From: CAWAVN01 sp963825075 | GTDB lineage: Bacteria > Planctomycetota > Planctomycetia > Planctomycetales > Planctomycetaceae | DNA length: 64,000 nucleotides | Assembly (NCBI GenBank): GCA_963825075.1 | Contig: CAWGRX010000014.1 | Location: 241,836-305,835 of the forward strand | Reading direction: 5' to 3' | Shown here: piece by piece, positions 10,072-19,982 of the stretch | Numbering within the stretch: position 1 is the first letter of the stretch | How the letters are laid out: the number at the start of each line of letters is the position of its first letter | The notes under the pieces: model-generated | What the model was told of the DNA's origin: nothing | The model's database searches: none | The model's input: only the letters and a program-made list of their open reading frames with translations | Position numbers and translations under genes: made by a program

Positions 10072-11504
10072 TCACCGAAAGTCCCGGGCCCATTCTTTCG
10101 TGTGCACGTCGCTTCTGATGCGCCATTCTCTGAGGACGTCTAATAATTCCCGTTTTTTCTCCTGATGGGCGGGGTCGTTCCAGAGGTTTTTGACTTCGTC
10201 GGGGTCGGTTTTCAGGTCGAAGAGTTGGCCGGTGGGTTCATCCAGGAAGTGGACCAGCTTCCAATCTTGGCTTCGCACCATCGTCATGAAATCGGTGTCG
10301 GTAAGGATGTTATCCCGGCCATGCTCGGCGAACACATAATCCCGGCCCTCCCAGTCTTCGCCTTTAGGGCCGGCAGGAGCGACTGGGCTTCCATTGTCGG
10401 CGCTGGTTCGAGGCCGGCGAGTTCCAAGAGGGCCGGGCCCAGATCCATCTGCTGGCAGAGGCCGCCCAATTTGCGGCCGCCTTGAAATCGTCCCGGTGCC
10501 CAGACGATCGTGGGCATCCGCGTGATGAGATCATACATCGTCCACTTCTGGCTGTGGCCGTGGTCCGTCAGGCAATCGCCATGATCGGACGTAAACACGA
10601 TCACCGCGTTTTCCAGATAGCCCTTCTCTTCGAGAGCTTCCAGAATCTCGCCGATTTTTTTGTCGATCATCGTCACGTTCGCCAGGTAATACGCCCGCTG
10701 CCGATGCCGTTGTTCCTCGGTGGGGTTCAGCATGTGCACGACGGAATCGTGATCGACCTGGGTGTTATGGATGCGAAGTTCCTTAAACGGGGCCGGCTGG
10801 TTGTCGAGTTCCTCCTCCGTCACGGGTAACAGCGGCAGGTTTTTTTTCATATAAGGCTCGGCATACTCGGGCGTGGGATCATAGGGCGGATGCGGGCCCG
10901 GAAAGCCGATCTCCAAAAACAACGGCTGGTCGGTTTTGGGCTTCGTGCGAATCCACCACGCCGCCATCTCGCCCACGAACATGTCCGGGTGCATATCCTC
11001 CGGCAGTTCCCACTCGAAGGCCCCGAGGCACTCTTTATAATCGGGCCGCTTTCGGTAAAGCTCGCGCTGCTGTTTGATCAACCCCCGCGCCCGCAGGGCT
11101 TTGTCCCATTCATCGAAGTACCACCGCTCTTCGAGGTAGCGGTCTTTGTTCTCGACGACGTACCGCTCGTCGAAGCCCAGTTGCGTGTGATAGGGATAGG
11201 AGTGCATCTTGCCGATGTTGACGGTGCGGTAGCCGCTCTCGGCGAGCTTTTCGATCCACGAATGCCGCCAGAGGTCCGCATTTTTTAAGATGCCGGTGGT
11301 GTGCGGATAGTAGCCAGTGAAGAGACTCGCCCGCGACGGCGCGCACGAAGCCGCGGTCACGTGGCAGTTGGTGAAAGTCACGCCTTCGTTCACCAGCCGG
11401 TCGAGGTTGGGCGTGTCCATGTAGTCGTAACCCAGGGCACGGATCGTGTCGAACCGCTGCTGGTCGGTGATGATAAAAATGAGATGCGGACGCTCGTCGG
11501 GCAT
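10072..11504 (-). CDS. Sulfatase (arylsulfatase-like), one frameshift
   Basis: Starts MPDERPHLIFIITDQQRFDTI; the metal-binding Asp is in ITDQQ and the formylglycine motif CAPSR is at residues 54-58 (Cys54), so it needs Cys-to-formylglycine maturation. HGHSQKWTMYD and TSDHGDCL match the other metal and sulfate ligands. No signal peptide is seen. The frame breaks near 10360: after LLPALK the next frame continues GEDWEGRDYVFAEHGRDN to the stop at 10072; restoring one C in the run at about 10361 joins them. Length (about 477 aa) is normal. It is divergent from the sialidase-like gene at 11618, which suggests shared use in breakdown of sulfated glycans. Confidence 0.85.
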
Positions 11505-11617
11505 GGTTTCGGTTCTTTCTTTTGTGTAGGGTGGAGTGCCGATAGTTGAGAGCGGGTGCCGGGAAATGTCAAGCGTGATGGTTCGTTGTCCTTCGTTTTT
11601 GGCACGCGGAGTGATTC

Positions 11618-12838
11618 ATGCATTCAATGCGGTTTTGTCTTCTTAGTTTGTTTTGTTTCCTCGCGACCGGGACCGGGTTTGCTCAAACGCCGATTGTGGA
11701 TTACACGATCGAGCGAAGCTTGATGACCAAGGGCTACGATGGCAAGCGGTGTTGGGTGCATGCGCGGGCCGGGGTCATTCCGCCGGCGTCGGCTGCGGAA
11801 AATCCGCTTGTGGTGTTGACGACGCAGCAGCTGGACATCACCGGGTCGGATGTGTTTTATGCGCTGCATTCTTCGACCACAAAAGACCTCGGCAAGACCT
11901 GGTCGCCTTTGGTGAAGCAGGATGTGTTCGCGCGGAAAACGATCGACGACCGCACGCAGATGACCGTCTGCGATTTCACGCCGGCCTGGCATGCGAAAAC
12001 CGGCACGCTCTTGGGCACAGGGCAGACGGTGTGGTATCGGGACAACAAAGTCATGAAGGTCCGCCCGCGGGCGACGGCCTATTCCACCTACGATCCAGAA
12101 AAACAAAGCTGGCGGCCGTGGAAGGAACTCAGAATGCCGGTCGAGAAGAAGTTCGAGAACTGCGGAGCCGGCAGCGTGCAGCGGTACGACTTGCCGGGCG
12201 GCGACATCCTGCTGCCGGTGTATTTTAAGGATCCCAAGAAAACCCAGTACAGCGTGACGGTCTGCCTGTGCCGATTCGATGGCAAGGAACTCACCTACGT
12301 CAAGCACGGCAGCGAACTCACGGTGCCCGTCAAACGCGGCTTCGCGGAACCGTCGATCACGAAGTTTGGAAATCGCTATTACCTCACGCTGCGAAACGAT
12401 GAGCACGGCTATGTCGCCGACAGCGAGGATGGTCTCAACTTCTCAGAGCCGAAGCGTTGGACGTTCGATGACGGCAGCGATTTGGGCAATTACAACACGC
12501 AGCAGCATTGGGTCACGCACCCCGGCGGCCTGTTTCTGGTTTACACTCGCAAAGGAGCCGATAACGATCACGTCTTCCGCCACCGAGCGCCGTTATTTAT
12601 CGCTCAGGTCGATCCCGATACGCTCCAGGTGATTCGCAAGACCGAACGCATCCTCGTTCCCGAACGCGGCGCCCGCTTGGGGAACTTCGGCGTCGCCCAA
12701 GTCTCGCCCCAAGAGACCTGGGTGATCGTCACCGAATGGATGCAAACCTGGGGCCCGAAAATCGTCATCCCCGCGGACAACCCCCGCGGTGCCGACAACA
12801 GCGTCTTTGTTGCCAAGATCAAGTGGAAAGGGCGCTGA
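11618..12838 (+). CDS. Secreted sialidase-like (BNR/beta-propeller) protein
   Basis: 406 residues with a signal peptide (MRFCLLSLFCFLATGTGFA). The body has STTKDLGKTWSP, close to an Asp-box (S-x-D-x-G-x-x-W) turn, and DSEDGLNFSEPKRW and FVAKIKW segments typical of six-bladed exo-alpha-sialidase folds. GGAG lies six bases before the ATG at 11618. Known relatives cleave terminal sialic acids, but many planctomycete members have untested substrates. Its 113-bp divergence from a sulfatase fits co-use on sulfated or sialylated host glycans (inference). A separate DapA/NanA-type lyase lies at 34227. Confidence 0.75.
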   Translation: MHSMRFCLLSLFCFLATGTGFAQTPIVDYTIERSLMTKGYDGKRCWVHARAGVIPPASAAENPLVVLTTQQLDITGSDVFYALHSSTTKDLGKTWSPLVKQDVFARKTIDDRTQMTVCDFTPAWHAKTGTLLGTGQTVWYRDNKVMKVRPRATAYSTYDPEKQSWRPWKELRMPVEKKFENCGAGSVQRYDLPGGDILLPVYFKDPKKTQYSVTVCLCRFDGKELTYVKHGSELTVPVKRGFAEPSITKFGNRYYLTLRNDEHGYVADSEDGLNFSEPKRWTFDDGSDLGNYNTQQHWVTHPGGLFLVYTRKGADNDHVFRHRAPLFIAQVDPDTLQVIRKTERILVPERGARLGNFGVAQVSPQETWVIVTEWMQTWGPKIVIPADNPRGADNSVFVAKIKWKGR

Positions 12839-12866
12839 CTCTGTTTTTGCGATTTCAAAGTAAGGC

Positions 12867-12937
12867 GTGAGGATGGAGGTTAGAAGTTAGAGGTTTGAAA
12901 AGAAACCTACCCTGCAACTTCTAACCTCTACCCTCAC
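12867..12937. repeat. Imperfect inverted repeat after the sialidase gene
   Basis: Arms of 22 bases at 12867-12888 and 12916-12937 differ at two positions, with a 27-base loop region. The arm belongs to the GTGAGGATAGAGG family seen at 3233 and 15778. Thirty bases after the stop at 12838, it could also act as a transcription terminator, although no T-run follows. Confidence 0.65.
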
Positions 12938-12996
12938 TCTGAATACAGAACCCGCGCATACAAAAAGGGCGGGAACTCTGCGGAAGGAGGAGCGAG

Positions 12997-13780
12997 TCAC
13001 AAAGGAATCGGCCAGTTGAAGCCGGCGGACATGCCGCCGTCCACGAATAGGGTTTGGCCGGTCATAAACGCGGAGGCATCGGACGCCAGGAAGACCGCGG
13101 TGCCGACGAGGTCAAAGGCTTCGCCGAGTCTTTCCAAAGGCGTGTTGGTCTTGGCCCAGTCCTGCATCGTGGGATCGGACCAGAGTTTGCGGGTCAGCTC
13201 GGTGAGGATGAACCCGGGAGCCAGACCGTTCACGCGGACGCCGTGCTTGCCCCATTCCAAGGCGAGCGAACGGGTCATCATCAGCAGGCCGCCTTTGCTG
13301 ATGGCATAAGGCGACACCCCGGTGAGCGGGGCGTAGTTGTTTAAGGACGCGATGTTGATCTGGTTGCCGGCTTTTTGTTCGATCATCAATCGCCCCACTT
13401 CCTGGGACATCACGAACGCGCCTTTGAGATTGATGTCCAGAATGAAGTCGTAATCCTCGATGGTGACTTCTTCCGCGCTTGCGGCGGTTGACGCCGGCCA
13501 CGTTGATCAGCGTATCGATCCGGCCGTGGTCCTTGTGAACCTTCGCAACCACCCGACGAATGGCCTCTACGTCGGACACATCGCAGACTTCATAGAGCAC
13601 CGGGTTCTCCGGCGAAGACATGGCTTCGGCGGTTTGCTTTAGCGTCTCGGCTTCGCGGCCGGTGATGATGACTTTCGCTCCCCGTTCGGCGAAGCCTTGG
13701 GCGATCGCCTGCCCGATGCCCCGGCTGCCGCCGGAAACCAACGTCACGCGGTTTTTCACGGAAAACAAATCTTGCGGCAT
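12997..13780 (-). CDS. SDR-family oxidoreductase (gluconate 5-dehydrogenase-like), frameshifted
   Basis: The N-terminal piece has the Rossmann motif LVSGGSRGIGQAIA (residues about 14-27), then CDVSD and LINVAGVNRRK (the NAG-type and sugar-alcohol signature). The second frame continues EEVTIEDYDFILDINLKGAFV, then the catalytic Ser-Tyr-Lys region ASLNNYAPLTGVSPYAISKGG, and ends LFVDGGMSAGFNWPIPL. NRRKP-type residues are common in gluconate 5-dehydrogenases and 2-keto-3-deoxygluconate dehydrogenases; the true substrate is unknown. The break is at about 13485 and the joined length (about 260 aa) is normal. No operon partner is visible. Confidence 0.8.
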
Positions 13781-14348
13781 GAATCACTTCCTCGTTCGCG
13801 GTTTGTGTTGGGCCGATCAACTGGGCGTTTATGCTAATCGCAAACCGCGTGAGATGAAACAAAGCGAACCTGTCCGCCGCGGATTGCCTCTGGTTGATAG
13901 AGCATTTTGCGGCTCGGCCCTTCCTCTCGTCCATTTTTTGACTCTGGGTTTTTTTCGCCGCTTCGCCGTTTCCCTTCCGGAATGGTTTTGACAACCGTGG
14001 AAGCGGGGGCGTATGCTCTAAAGTAGGAGAAACCGTTTTAACCATCCCATTTGGAGGACTCGCATCGAATGCTCCTCACTCATTGGTTGACGCTGTTTGA
14101 ACGCGATTGGCAATTCGCTTTGGACGTTCGAACGAGCCGCGTGGGTAAAACTCCTTCACCTTCGATCCTTTATCGCGGAAAGCACAAAAACCCGACAAAG
14201 CATCATTTGCCCCCCGTTCTCCCCACACCAGCCGCGAAGCTCCCGGCCCACTGGAAAGCCCGCCGCCGCCAGTGCAATTCGACGTAGGAGATTTTGGAGG
14301 GCCTTCGGCCCTATTTCGCAATTTGGAACGACCGAGTTCTTTGCGAAA
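13781..14348. other. Intergenic stretch without a convincing gene
   Basis: 568 bases between the SDR start and the end of the TPR/alpha-CTD gene. Small open frames on both strands lack ribosome sites and family-like sequence. A short hairpin AGGGCCTTCGGCCCT is at about 14297-14311, similar to the one at 23094-23106. Confidence 0.5.
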
Positions 14349-15714
14349 TCAATCGTTCCGCAGTTTGAGGCCTTTCTCGGCGAGTTTGGCGCGGATTTCG
14401 TTCAGCGAAGTCACGCCGAAGTTGCGGACGCCCAGGAGTTCGTCGGCGGTGCGGGAGAGGAGTTCGCCCATGCCGGTGATCCCCAAGCGGGACAAACATT
14501 TGCGGGCCCGCACCGAGAGGTTCAAATCGGTGACCGGGGCATCCAGCATGGCCCGCTCTTGCGGGGAGAGATCTTGCGGTTGATAGCTCGGCGTGGTGGG
14601 TTTGGTCGGCCGGGCAAACTGGCCGATGCCCAGGCCCCGCGCGGTGAGCATTTCCTGAATTTCCTTAAGCGACGTTTCGCCGAAGTTTTTGCCCGCGAGC
14701 AGTTCCTCTTCGGTGATGCGGGTCAAATCGCCCAGCGATTCGATGCCGGCCCGTTCCAGGCAGTTCCGGCTGCGGGCGGAGAGTTCGAAATCGGTGATGG
14801 GCACGCTCATCACCTGGTCGAGTTCCCGCTGCCGGCGGACGGCTTCCTCGTCGTAGTACATGTCGCTGGAGGCTTCGATGTCCTTCAGATACAAGAGGGC
14901 CCGCTCGTGGTTGGGATCCACGCTGAGCACTTGCCGGAAGCAATACGCGGCGGCGGGGTAGTTTTCGTTGTCTTCGTATAAGAGGCCCAAGTTGATGCAG
15001 CGCCCCCAAAAAGAACGGCGGGCGGGACAGGCTTTGCTCGTAGAGTTTGATGGCCTCTTCATCGTTGCCCAGGAGGTTGTTTTCGTTCGCGAGCCGGTAC
15101 AGGGCTTCGGTGTGGTGCGGGTCCATGTCCACGGCCCGCTCGAAGTGTTCGATGGCTCCGAACAGGTCGCCCCGGTCATCCCGCAGGCAGCCCATCTGAA
15201 ACGAGTATTCCGCCCGTGTCACGCCTTCGCGGCCGGTGGACTTGAGGACGGCTTCGGCTTCGTCGAGATCGCCCGCTTGCCGGATCGCTCCCGCCTTGAA
15301 CAGCGCGCAGGTGACTTTGTCGTAGCCGTTCTTGGCGGCTTGATCGTAAGCCTCGGCGGCTTCTTTTCCGCGGCCGAGATTAAACAGCGCCCGGCCCCGG
15401 TAAAACGCGGCCATGCCGTTTTTGGGCAGGTCGTCCAGCACGTCCGCCGCCTGGCGATGCTGGCCCAGCAAATACGCCACCACGCCCAGCACCAAAAGAT
15501 CGCGTTCGGAAGCCAGCCCGCCTTTGCGTTTGGCGGCCAATTCGCCCAGACACTGCCGAACTTCCGTGAGATGCGGCCCCGGGATGACGATTTGGATTTC
15601 CTCGACGTCCTCTTCGCCAAAGCCCGGTTTTTCCAAGAGGATTTCCCGAATTTGGGGGACATCGGGGGTGGGGATGGTTTGCGTTGTCACAGTCTGATCT
15701 CCGCGTTCCGACAA
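14349..15714 (-). CDS. TPR protein with two RNA polymerase alpha-CTD-like domains, frameshifted
   Basis: About 455 residues when joined. The N-terminal two thirds are TPR repeats (AFYRGRALFNLGRGKEAAEAYDQAAKNG; FGAIEHFERAVDMDPHHTEALYRLA; AAAYCFRQVLSVDPNHERALLYL). The C-terminus holds two helical domains with the alpha-CTD signature: SARSRNCLERAGIESLGDL...KNFGETSLKEI and SVRARKCLSRLGITGMGEL...RNFGVTSLNEIRAKL. In RNA polymerase alpha these (HhH)2-type folds bind UP-element DNA and activators; no alpha N-terminal domain is present here. A break near 15010 is repaired by removing one base in the adjacent T5/G5 runs. It is divergent from the MFS gene. I infer a transcription-associated or nucleic-acid-binding protein. 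Confidence 0.8.
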
Positions 15715-15777
15715 GGGATTGGTAATTTATTTTCGCGAGGCCGGCTTGGTTATGCGTTTGAGAGACGGGGAAAGGGG

Positions 15778-15809
15778 GTGAGGATAGAGGTTGGAGGATA
15801 GAGGATGGA
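15778..15809. repeat. Purine-rich GTGAGGATAGAGG repeat
   Basis: GTGAGGATAGAGGTTGGAGGATAGAGGATGGA-like tract upstream of the TPR/alpha-CTD gene; it shares its core with 3233-3251 and with the arms at 12867-12937. The rest of the 399-base divergent region (15715-16113) shows nothing I can name. Confidence 0.5.
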
Positions 15810-16113
15810 TTTCTTTCGATCCCGTCTGCTCTCAAAAACCTTTGATCCTCAGCCGCGTACGCCGATCCCTGCCCGCAAACTCTGCGTGCCCCGAAACCCG
15901 TATTATTGTTCGCCACAGCAGATCTTGCAAGCATTCGGCCGTCGCGCGGATCTTCGGGCGCGTTGTGGCAATTGGCCTCGGTTCCGTGTAGGATGCCAAC
16001 GTCAATCCGAACATTTTTAATTGATGTTCCATTCCCTGTCCGCCGGCTGCCCTATCTCCTCGCCCGGCGGCATCCTCAATCTTCCCTTTGATGCGACTTC
16101 GGAGAGAAAAAAC

Positions 16114-17760
16114 ATGGTTGATCCTGCCCCCAACGGCGGCCAAAACGCAGCACCGAACAAAATGCTCTTTTGGGGCTGTTTCGTGGCGTTAGTGACGACG
16201 TCGTTTGCGTTTTTCAGCCGGATGTATTTGTGCGATGTGCGGTTTCCCACGGATTTCGGCATCGACAAAGTGGACATCGGGGCGCTCAAGGGGGCCGGCG
16301 TGTGGCCGTTCGCCATCTCGATTATTCTGTTCAGCCTGGTGATCGACAAAATCGGCTACCGCGTGGCGATGCTGTTTTCGTTCGTGTGCTATGCGGTGTA
16401 TCTCATCCTGGCTTGCCTGGCTTATGCGGCCATTCAGGGAAATCCCACCGGCGAGGCCCTGCGAACCGCCCAGCAAACGGGCTTTAATTACCTGTATTGG
16501 GGGAGCATCATTCTGGCTTTGGGCAACGGCACGGTCGAAGCCTTCATCAACCCCGTCGTGGCGACGATGTTCAGCCGGGAAAAGACCAAATGGCTCAACA
16601 TTCTGCACGCCGGCTGGCCGGGGGGCCTGGTCATCGGTGGAGCGATCACCATCGCCATGTCGGACACGGCCGCGACGGGCGATTGGCGGCTGGTGCTGGG
16701 AATCATCGCGATCCCCGCCGTGATCTATCTGGGGATGCTGTTGGGAGCGAACTTCCCCAAGAGCGAACGTGAGCAAGCCGGCGTCAGCTACCGCGAAATG
16801 CTCGCCGAGTTTGGGGCGTTCGGGGCGCTGATCGGTTTCGGTTTGATCTTTATGCAGCTGGGCGAAGTGTTCCACTGGGGGATCACGGTCACGGCGATTT
16901 TGACAGTCCTCGTCGCCGGGGCGTTTGGGGTTTATACCCAAAGCGTGGGCCGGGGGATCCTGGCGTTCTTGATCATCATCATGATGCCGCTCGCCACGAC
17001 CGAAATCGGCACCGACGGCTGGATCAACGGTTTGATGGAAGGCCCGATGAAAGAAGCCGGCTTCAACCCCGGATGGGTGCTGGTTTACACGTCGGCGATT
17101 ATGATGGTGCTCCGGTTTTTCGCGGGGCCGATCGTGCACAAACTCTCGCCGATCGGGTTATTGACCGTGAGTTCCGCCCTGGCGATCGCGGGGCTTTTGG
17201 CGCTTTCCAAGACCGGCGGCGCGGGATTGGCGGTGATCTTCGGGGCGGCCACGCTGTACGGCTTCGGCAAAACCTTTTTCTGGCCCACGATGCTGGGCAT
17301 CACCGCCGAGCAATGTCCCAAAGGCGGGGCGTTGACGCTGAATGCCATTTCCGGAATCGGGATGATCGCCGTGGGCGTGTTGGGCTTTCCCTACATCGGG
17401 TTTCTGCAAGAACGCACGGCCAGCACGGAACTGCAAACCACGTCGGAACCGGTCGCCCAGGAAGTTTTGAAGGATAAGACGTACATGGGCGTCAACTACA
17501 AAGCGATCGATCCCGACATCAAAAAAGAATTGGAAGAAAAAGACAAAGAAGCCAAATCCGCTCTCGCAGCCGCGGACCAAGCCGGGCAGTTCGACGCCCT
17601 GGCCAAGATGGCGTTCTTCCCGATGTTCATGTTGGCTTGTTATGTCGCGCTGTTCTTGTACTTCAAATCCAAAGGCGGTTACGAAGCCGAGGTCCTCACT
17701 GGGCATGCGGCGGAAGATGCCGAATACGTCGGCGGCGTCGCAGGGCCGGCGGATCATTAA
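16114..17760 (+). CDS. MFS transporter
   Basis: 548 residues from ATG 16114, which is preceded by GGAGAG at good spacing; the frame is open further upstream but lacks a site there. About twelve membrane segments are visible, with the charged loop after the second pair (DKIGYRVAML) matching the MFS loop 2-3 motif. The last loop is long: about 75 residues (QERTASTELQTTSEP through DKEAKSALAAADQAG), acidic and helical, inserted before the final membrane segment; a His/Glu-rich tail follows. The substrate is unknown. A strong terminator follows at 17784, so it is a single-gene transcript. Confidence 0.8.
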   Translation: MVDPAPNGGQNAAPNKMLFWGCFVALVTTSFAFFSRMYLCDVRFPTDFGIDKVDIGALKGAGVWPFAISIILFSLVIDKIGYRVAMLFSFVCYAVYLILACLAYAAIQGNPTGEALRTAQQTGFNYLYWGSIILALGNGTVEAFINPVVATMFSREKTKWLNILHAGWPGGLVIGGAITIAMSDTAATGDWRLVLGIIAIPAVIYLGMLLGANFPKSEREQAGVSYREMLAEFGAFGALIGFGLIFMQLGEVFHWGITVTAILTVLVAGAFGVYTQSVGRGILAFLIIIMMPLATTEIGTDGWINGLMEGPMKEAGFNPGWVLVYTSAIMMVLRFFAGPIVHKLSPIGLLTVSSALAIAGLLALSKTGGAGLAVIFGAATLYGFGKTFFWPTMLGITAEQCPKGGALTLNAISGIGMIAVGVLGFPYIGFLQERTASTELQTTSEPVAQEVLKDKTYMGVNYKAIDPDIKKELEEKDKEAKSALAAADQAGQFDALAKMAFFPMFMLACYVALFLYFKSKGGYEAEVLTGHAAEDAEYVGGVAGPADH

Positions 17761-17783
17761 CCGCGTGAGATGGATGCCGGCCG

Positions 17784-17818
17784 AAAGTCGCCGTTCGCGC
17801 CGCGCACGGCGACTTTTT
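17784..17818 (+). terminator. Rho-independent terminator after the MFS gene
   Basis: AAAGTCGCCGT at 17784-17794 pairs with ACGGCGACTTT from 17806 and is followed by a run of five T. It is 24 bases after the stop codon. Confidence 0.85.
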
Positions 17819-18153
17819 GGCGAATTTTCCGGTTTTTGCGATCCGGGCGGAATTTTGTTCTGCTCGCGATTTTTTTCGCTAAAATGAACTTCGGGAAATC
17901 TCCCGAATTCCGTGAACCGAAGCTCAGCGATTTGCGTTTAACGTAAGGTAGGGTAATTCGGGGGCAAAAACCTCGGCGTCAATTTTGAAAATCTTTCCGA
18001 AATCCGCCGAATGAATTTAAGAACCCACCCTAGAGAACGAATAACCCAGTGTTTGAGAGGGCTTGGCTGAGAAGTTTTCAATGAGAAAATCAGCCTAACC
18101 TCTTGAAATTTAAGTGTTTGCGTCCCGAACAAGCAAAACGAGGAGAAATGACC

Positions 18154-18993
18154 ATGGCGAAAAAAGCAATCGTAGGCATCGCGGGAGCGGTCCTGTTGGG
18201 CCTGTTTCTGTTTGGAACCCGGTTCTTCGGGTACATCGGCACGGGCGTGGATAACGTCCGCCAGGCGGCCAAAGACAGCGTGCCCTTTGAACTGAACCTG
18301 GCCGAAGCCAAAAAGAAAGTGGCCAAGCTCGATGGCGTGATGACCCAACTGAAACGGTCGATCGCGACCCTGGAAACCGAAGTGGACGGAATCAACGAAG
18401 AAATCGTGAAGCGGGAAAAGAACGCGGATCAACAACTTGCCGAAATGCAAACGTTGGCCAACCTCGTCCGCGACCGCGGTTCGGACACCGAATACGTGTC
18501 GATCAAAGCCAAGGACGAAACCAAACAATACACGGTGGCGGAAGTCAAAAAAGATCTCGTTCGCCGGCACGATTCTTACGAACGAGGCCTCAAGGCTTTG
18601 GACACCAAAAAGCAAACCCGCGAAGCCCAAAAAATGCAGTTGGATGAACTTCGCAACAAACTCGACCAGACCGTGGCTTTGAAAGAAAAGCTGGAACTGA
18701 AAATCAAGGAGTTGGAAGCCAAGAAGACTTCGCTGGACGCTCGCAAAGCCGCGGAAGCCGTCGAGTTCGACGATTCCGAAATCAGCGAAGCCCAAGGCAT
18801 CATCGACGAACTCGAGAAAGACCTCAAAGTCCAAGAAAAGATGATCAACATGGAAACCGGTTCCGGCACGGGACGGATTAAGGTGGACGTTTCCGGCGAA
18901 GAATCGGTGGACATCCTCCAAAAGATCGACAAAGCCTCGAAAGGCAAAAACGTCAAGCCGGCCGATCACGAGTTGATCTCCATCGAACGCTAA
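18154..18993 (+). CDS. Membrane-anchored coiled-coil protein, unknown
   Basis: 279 residues from ATG 18154, eight bases after AGGAG; the ATG at 18148 is too close to it. One N-terminal membrane segment (AIVGIAGAVLLGLFLFGTRFFGYIGTG) is followed by almost uninterrupted Lys/Glu-rich coiled coil (LAEAKKKVAKLDGVMTQLKRSIATLE; LDELRNKLDQTVALKEKLELKIKELEAKKTSLDARK). The C-terminus (about residues 245-279) is less charged. It is the first gene before the FHA, kinase and ECF sigma genes and may be an envelope-spanning partner of that system (inference from position only). Confidence 0.7.
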   Translation: MAKKAIVGIAGAVLLGLFLFGTRFFGYIGTGVDNVRQAAKDSVPFELNLAEAKKKVAKLDGVMTQLKRSIATLETEVDGINEEIVKREKNADQQLAEMQTLANLVRDRGSDTEYVSIKAKDETKQYTVAEVKKDLVRRHDSYERGLKALDTKKQTREAQKMQLDELRNKLDQTVALKEKLELKIKELEAKKTSLDARKAAEAVEFDDSEISEAQGIIDELEKDLKVQEKMINMETGSGTGRIKVDVSGEESVDILQKIDKASKGKNVKPADHELISIER

Positions 18994-19025
18994 TCAGACT
19001 CGACTGACACTTGTCCGGGACACCT

Positions 19026-19059
19026 AGGCAACGGGTTTGAGTTTTCAGGCCCGTTGCCT
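19026..19059 (+). terminator. Hairpin, probable terminator
   Basis: AGGCAACGGG (19026-19035) pairs perfectly with CCCGTTGCCT (19050-19059), 33 bases after the stop of the coiled-coil gene. The downstream tract is only moderately pyrimidine-rich, so termination is likely but not certain. Confidence 0.65.
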
Positions 19060-19114
19060 TCTCCCTGCCGTGATTTTCTTGGGGTTCTTTTCGCCAATTC
19101 GCTAAGGCTTTCCG

Positions 19115-19783
19115 ATGGACGATGCCGCCGCGACTGTCAACCTTCAATCAAATTCTCCGGGGGACACTCTGGCCCGGCAGTATTTGTTGTGGGTGGATGG
19201 GGCCGGCGTGTTTCTGTTGTGCCTGGATGACCAAGTGACCATCGGCGGGCAGCGAAGCGATCCCAACCGGGCCGACGTGTGTTTGATGTCGAACCTGTCC
19301 CGCAAGCACGTCACATTCCTCCGCTCCGAGGGAAGTTATCAAGTCCAGTCCCACGGCCCGGTGAGGTTGGGCAATGTTCCGCTTTCTCTGGACGCCGGGA
19401 AAACGTTTTCCTTGGGACACTCGGCGGAATTGGTTTTGGGCGAGGAGGTGCCGATCCGTTTTCAGCGGCCCAACGTGTTGAGTTTGACCGCGACCTTGGA
19501 GTTTCAAAGTTCCTACAGCCCCCTGGCCGGTAAGCCGCCGATGATGGTGGACCGGGTGGTGCTCATGGATCAGAACTGTCTCATCGGCCCGGGAGCCGGG
19601 CAGCATGTTCGCTTGGACGACTGCGAAGAAGGGGTGCTGCTCTACCAGAGCAAAGGCCGATTGTGGTGCAAGTCCCGCTCGTCATTTTCGATCAACGAGA
19701 AACCCATCGTGCATGCCGGGCGTCTGAGTTCCGGAGACGTGGTGGCAGGACCCGATTTTCGGTTCCGGCTGGAAGCCTTGTGA
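19115..19783 (+). CDS. Tandem FHA-like domain protein
   Basis: 222 residues. About residues 35-105 contain VTIGGQRSDPNRADVCLMSNLSRKHVTFLRSEGSYQV, close to the FHA core (GR...D...S..H). A second related unit runs from about 145 (NCLIGPGAGQHVRLDDCEEGVLLYQSKGRLWCKSRSSFSIN). FHA domains bind phosphothreonine, which fits the Ser/Thr kinase 200 bp downstream. In the second unit the Ser and His of the phosphopeptide pocket are not obvious, so it may be degenerate. There is no membrane segment or signal peptide. Confidence 0.75.
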   Translation: MDDAAATVNLQSNSPGDTLARQYLLWVDGAGVFLLCLDDQVTIGGQRSDPNRADVCLMSNLSRKHVTFLRSEGSYQVQSHGPVRLGNVPLSLDAGKTFSLGHSAELVLGEEVPIRFQRPNVLSLTATLEFQSSYSPLAGKPPMMVDRVVLMDQNCLIGPGAGQHVRLDDCEEGVLLYQSKGRLWCKSRSSFSINEKPIVHAGRLSSGDVVAGPDFRFRLEAL

Positions 19784-19784
19784 A

Positions 19785-19872
19785 GATTGGCCGCAGGGCG
19801 CTAGCCCCGGTTCACTTGTGAAGATTAGCCGCAGGGGGGCACCGCCCGTAGGGTGGTCCGCCCCGGTTCATC
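19785..19872. repeat. Two adjacent copies of the TTAGCCGCAGGG repeat family
   Basis: A standard copy lies at 19785-19815. A variant at 19823-19872 carries a 31-bp insert-like segment (19836-19866, GGGGCACCGCCCGTAGGG...) that is nearly the same as 49484-49514 inside the IS66 transposase. Both lie between the FHA and kinase genes and could separate their transcripts. Confidence 0.8.
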
Positions 19873-19982
19873 GGAATAACCGGACGCGAGCGCGTTCCGG
19901 CAGTTGTCAGCAGATGTAAGATGAAGAGTAAAGAGAACTCGTCAATTGGTATTTCGGCCGCGAACTTGATGGCAGGCCTATT

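Noticed and set aside
16189..17139. 316-codon minus-strand open frame
   Set aside because: Antisense to the MFS gene and almost entirely His/Arg/Asp-rich.
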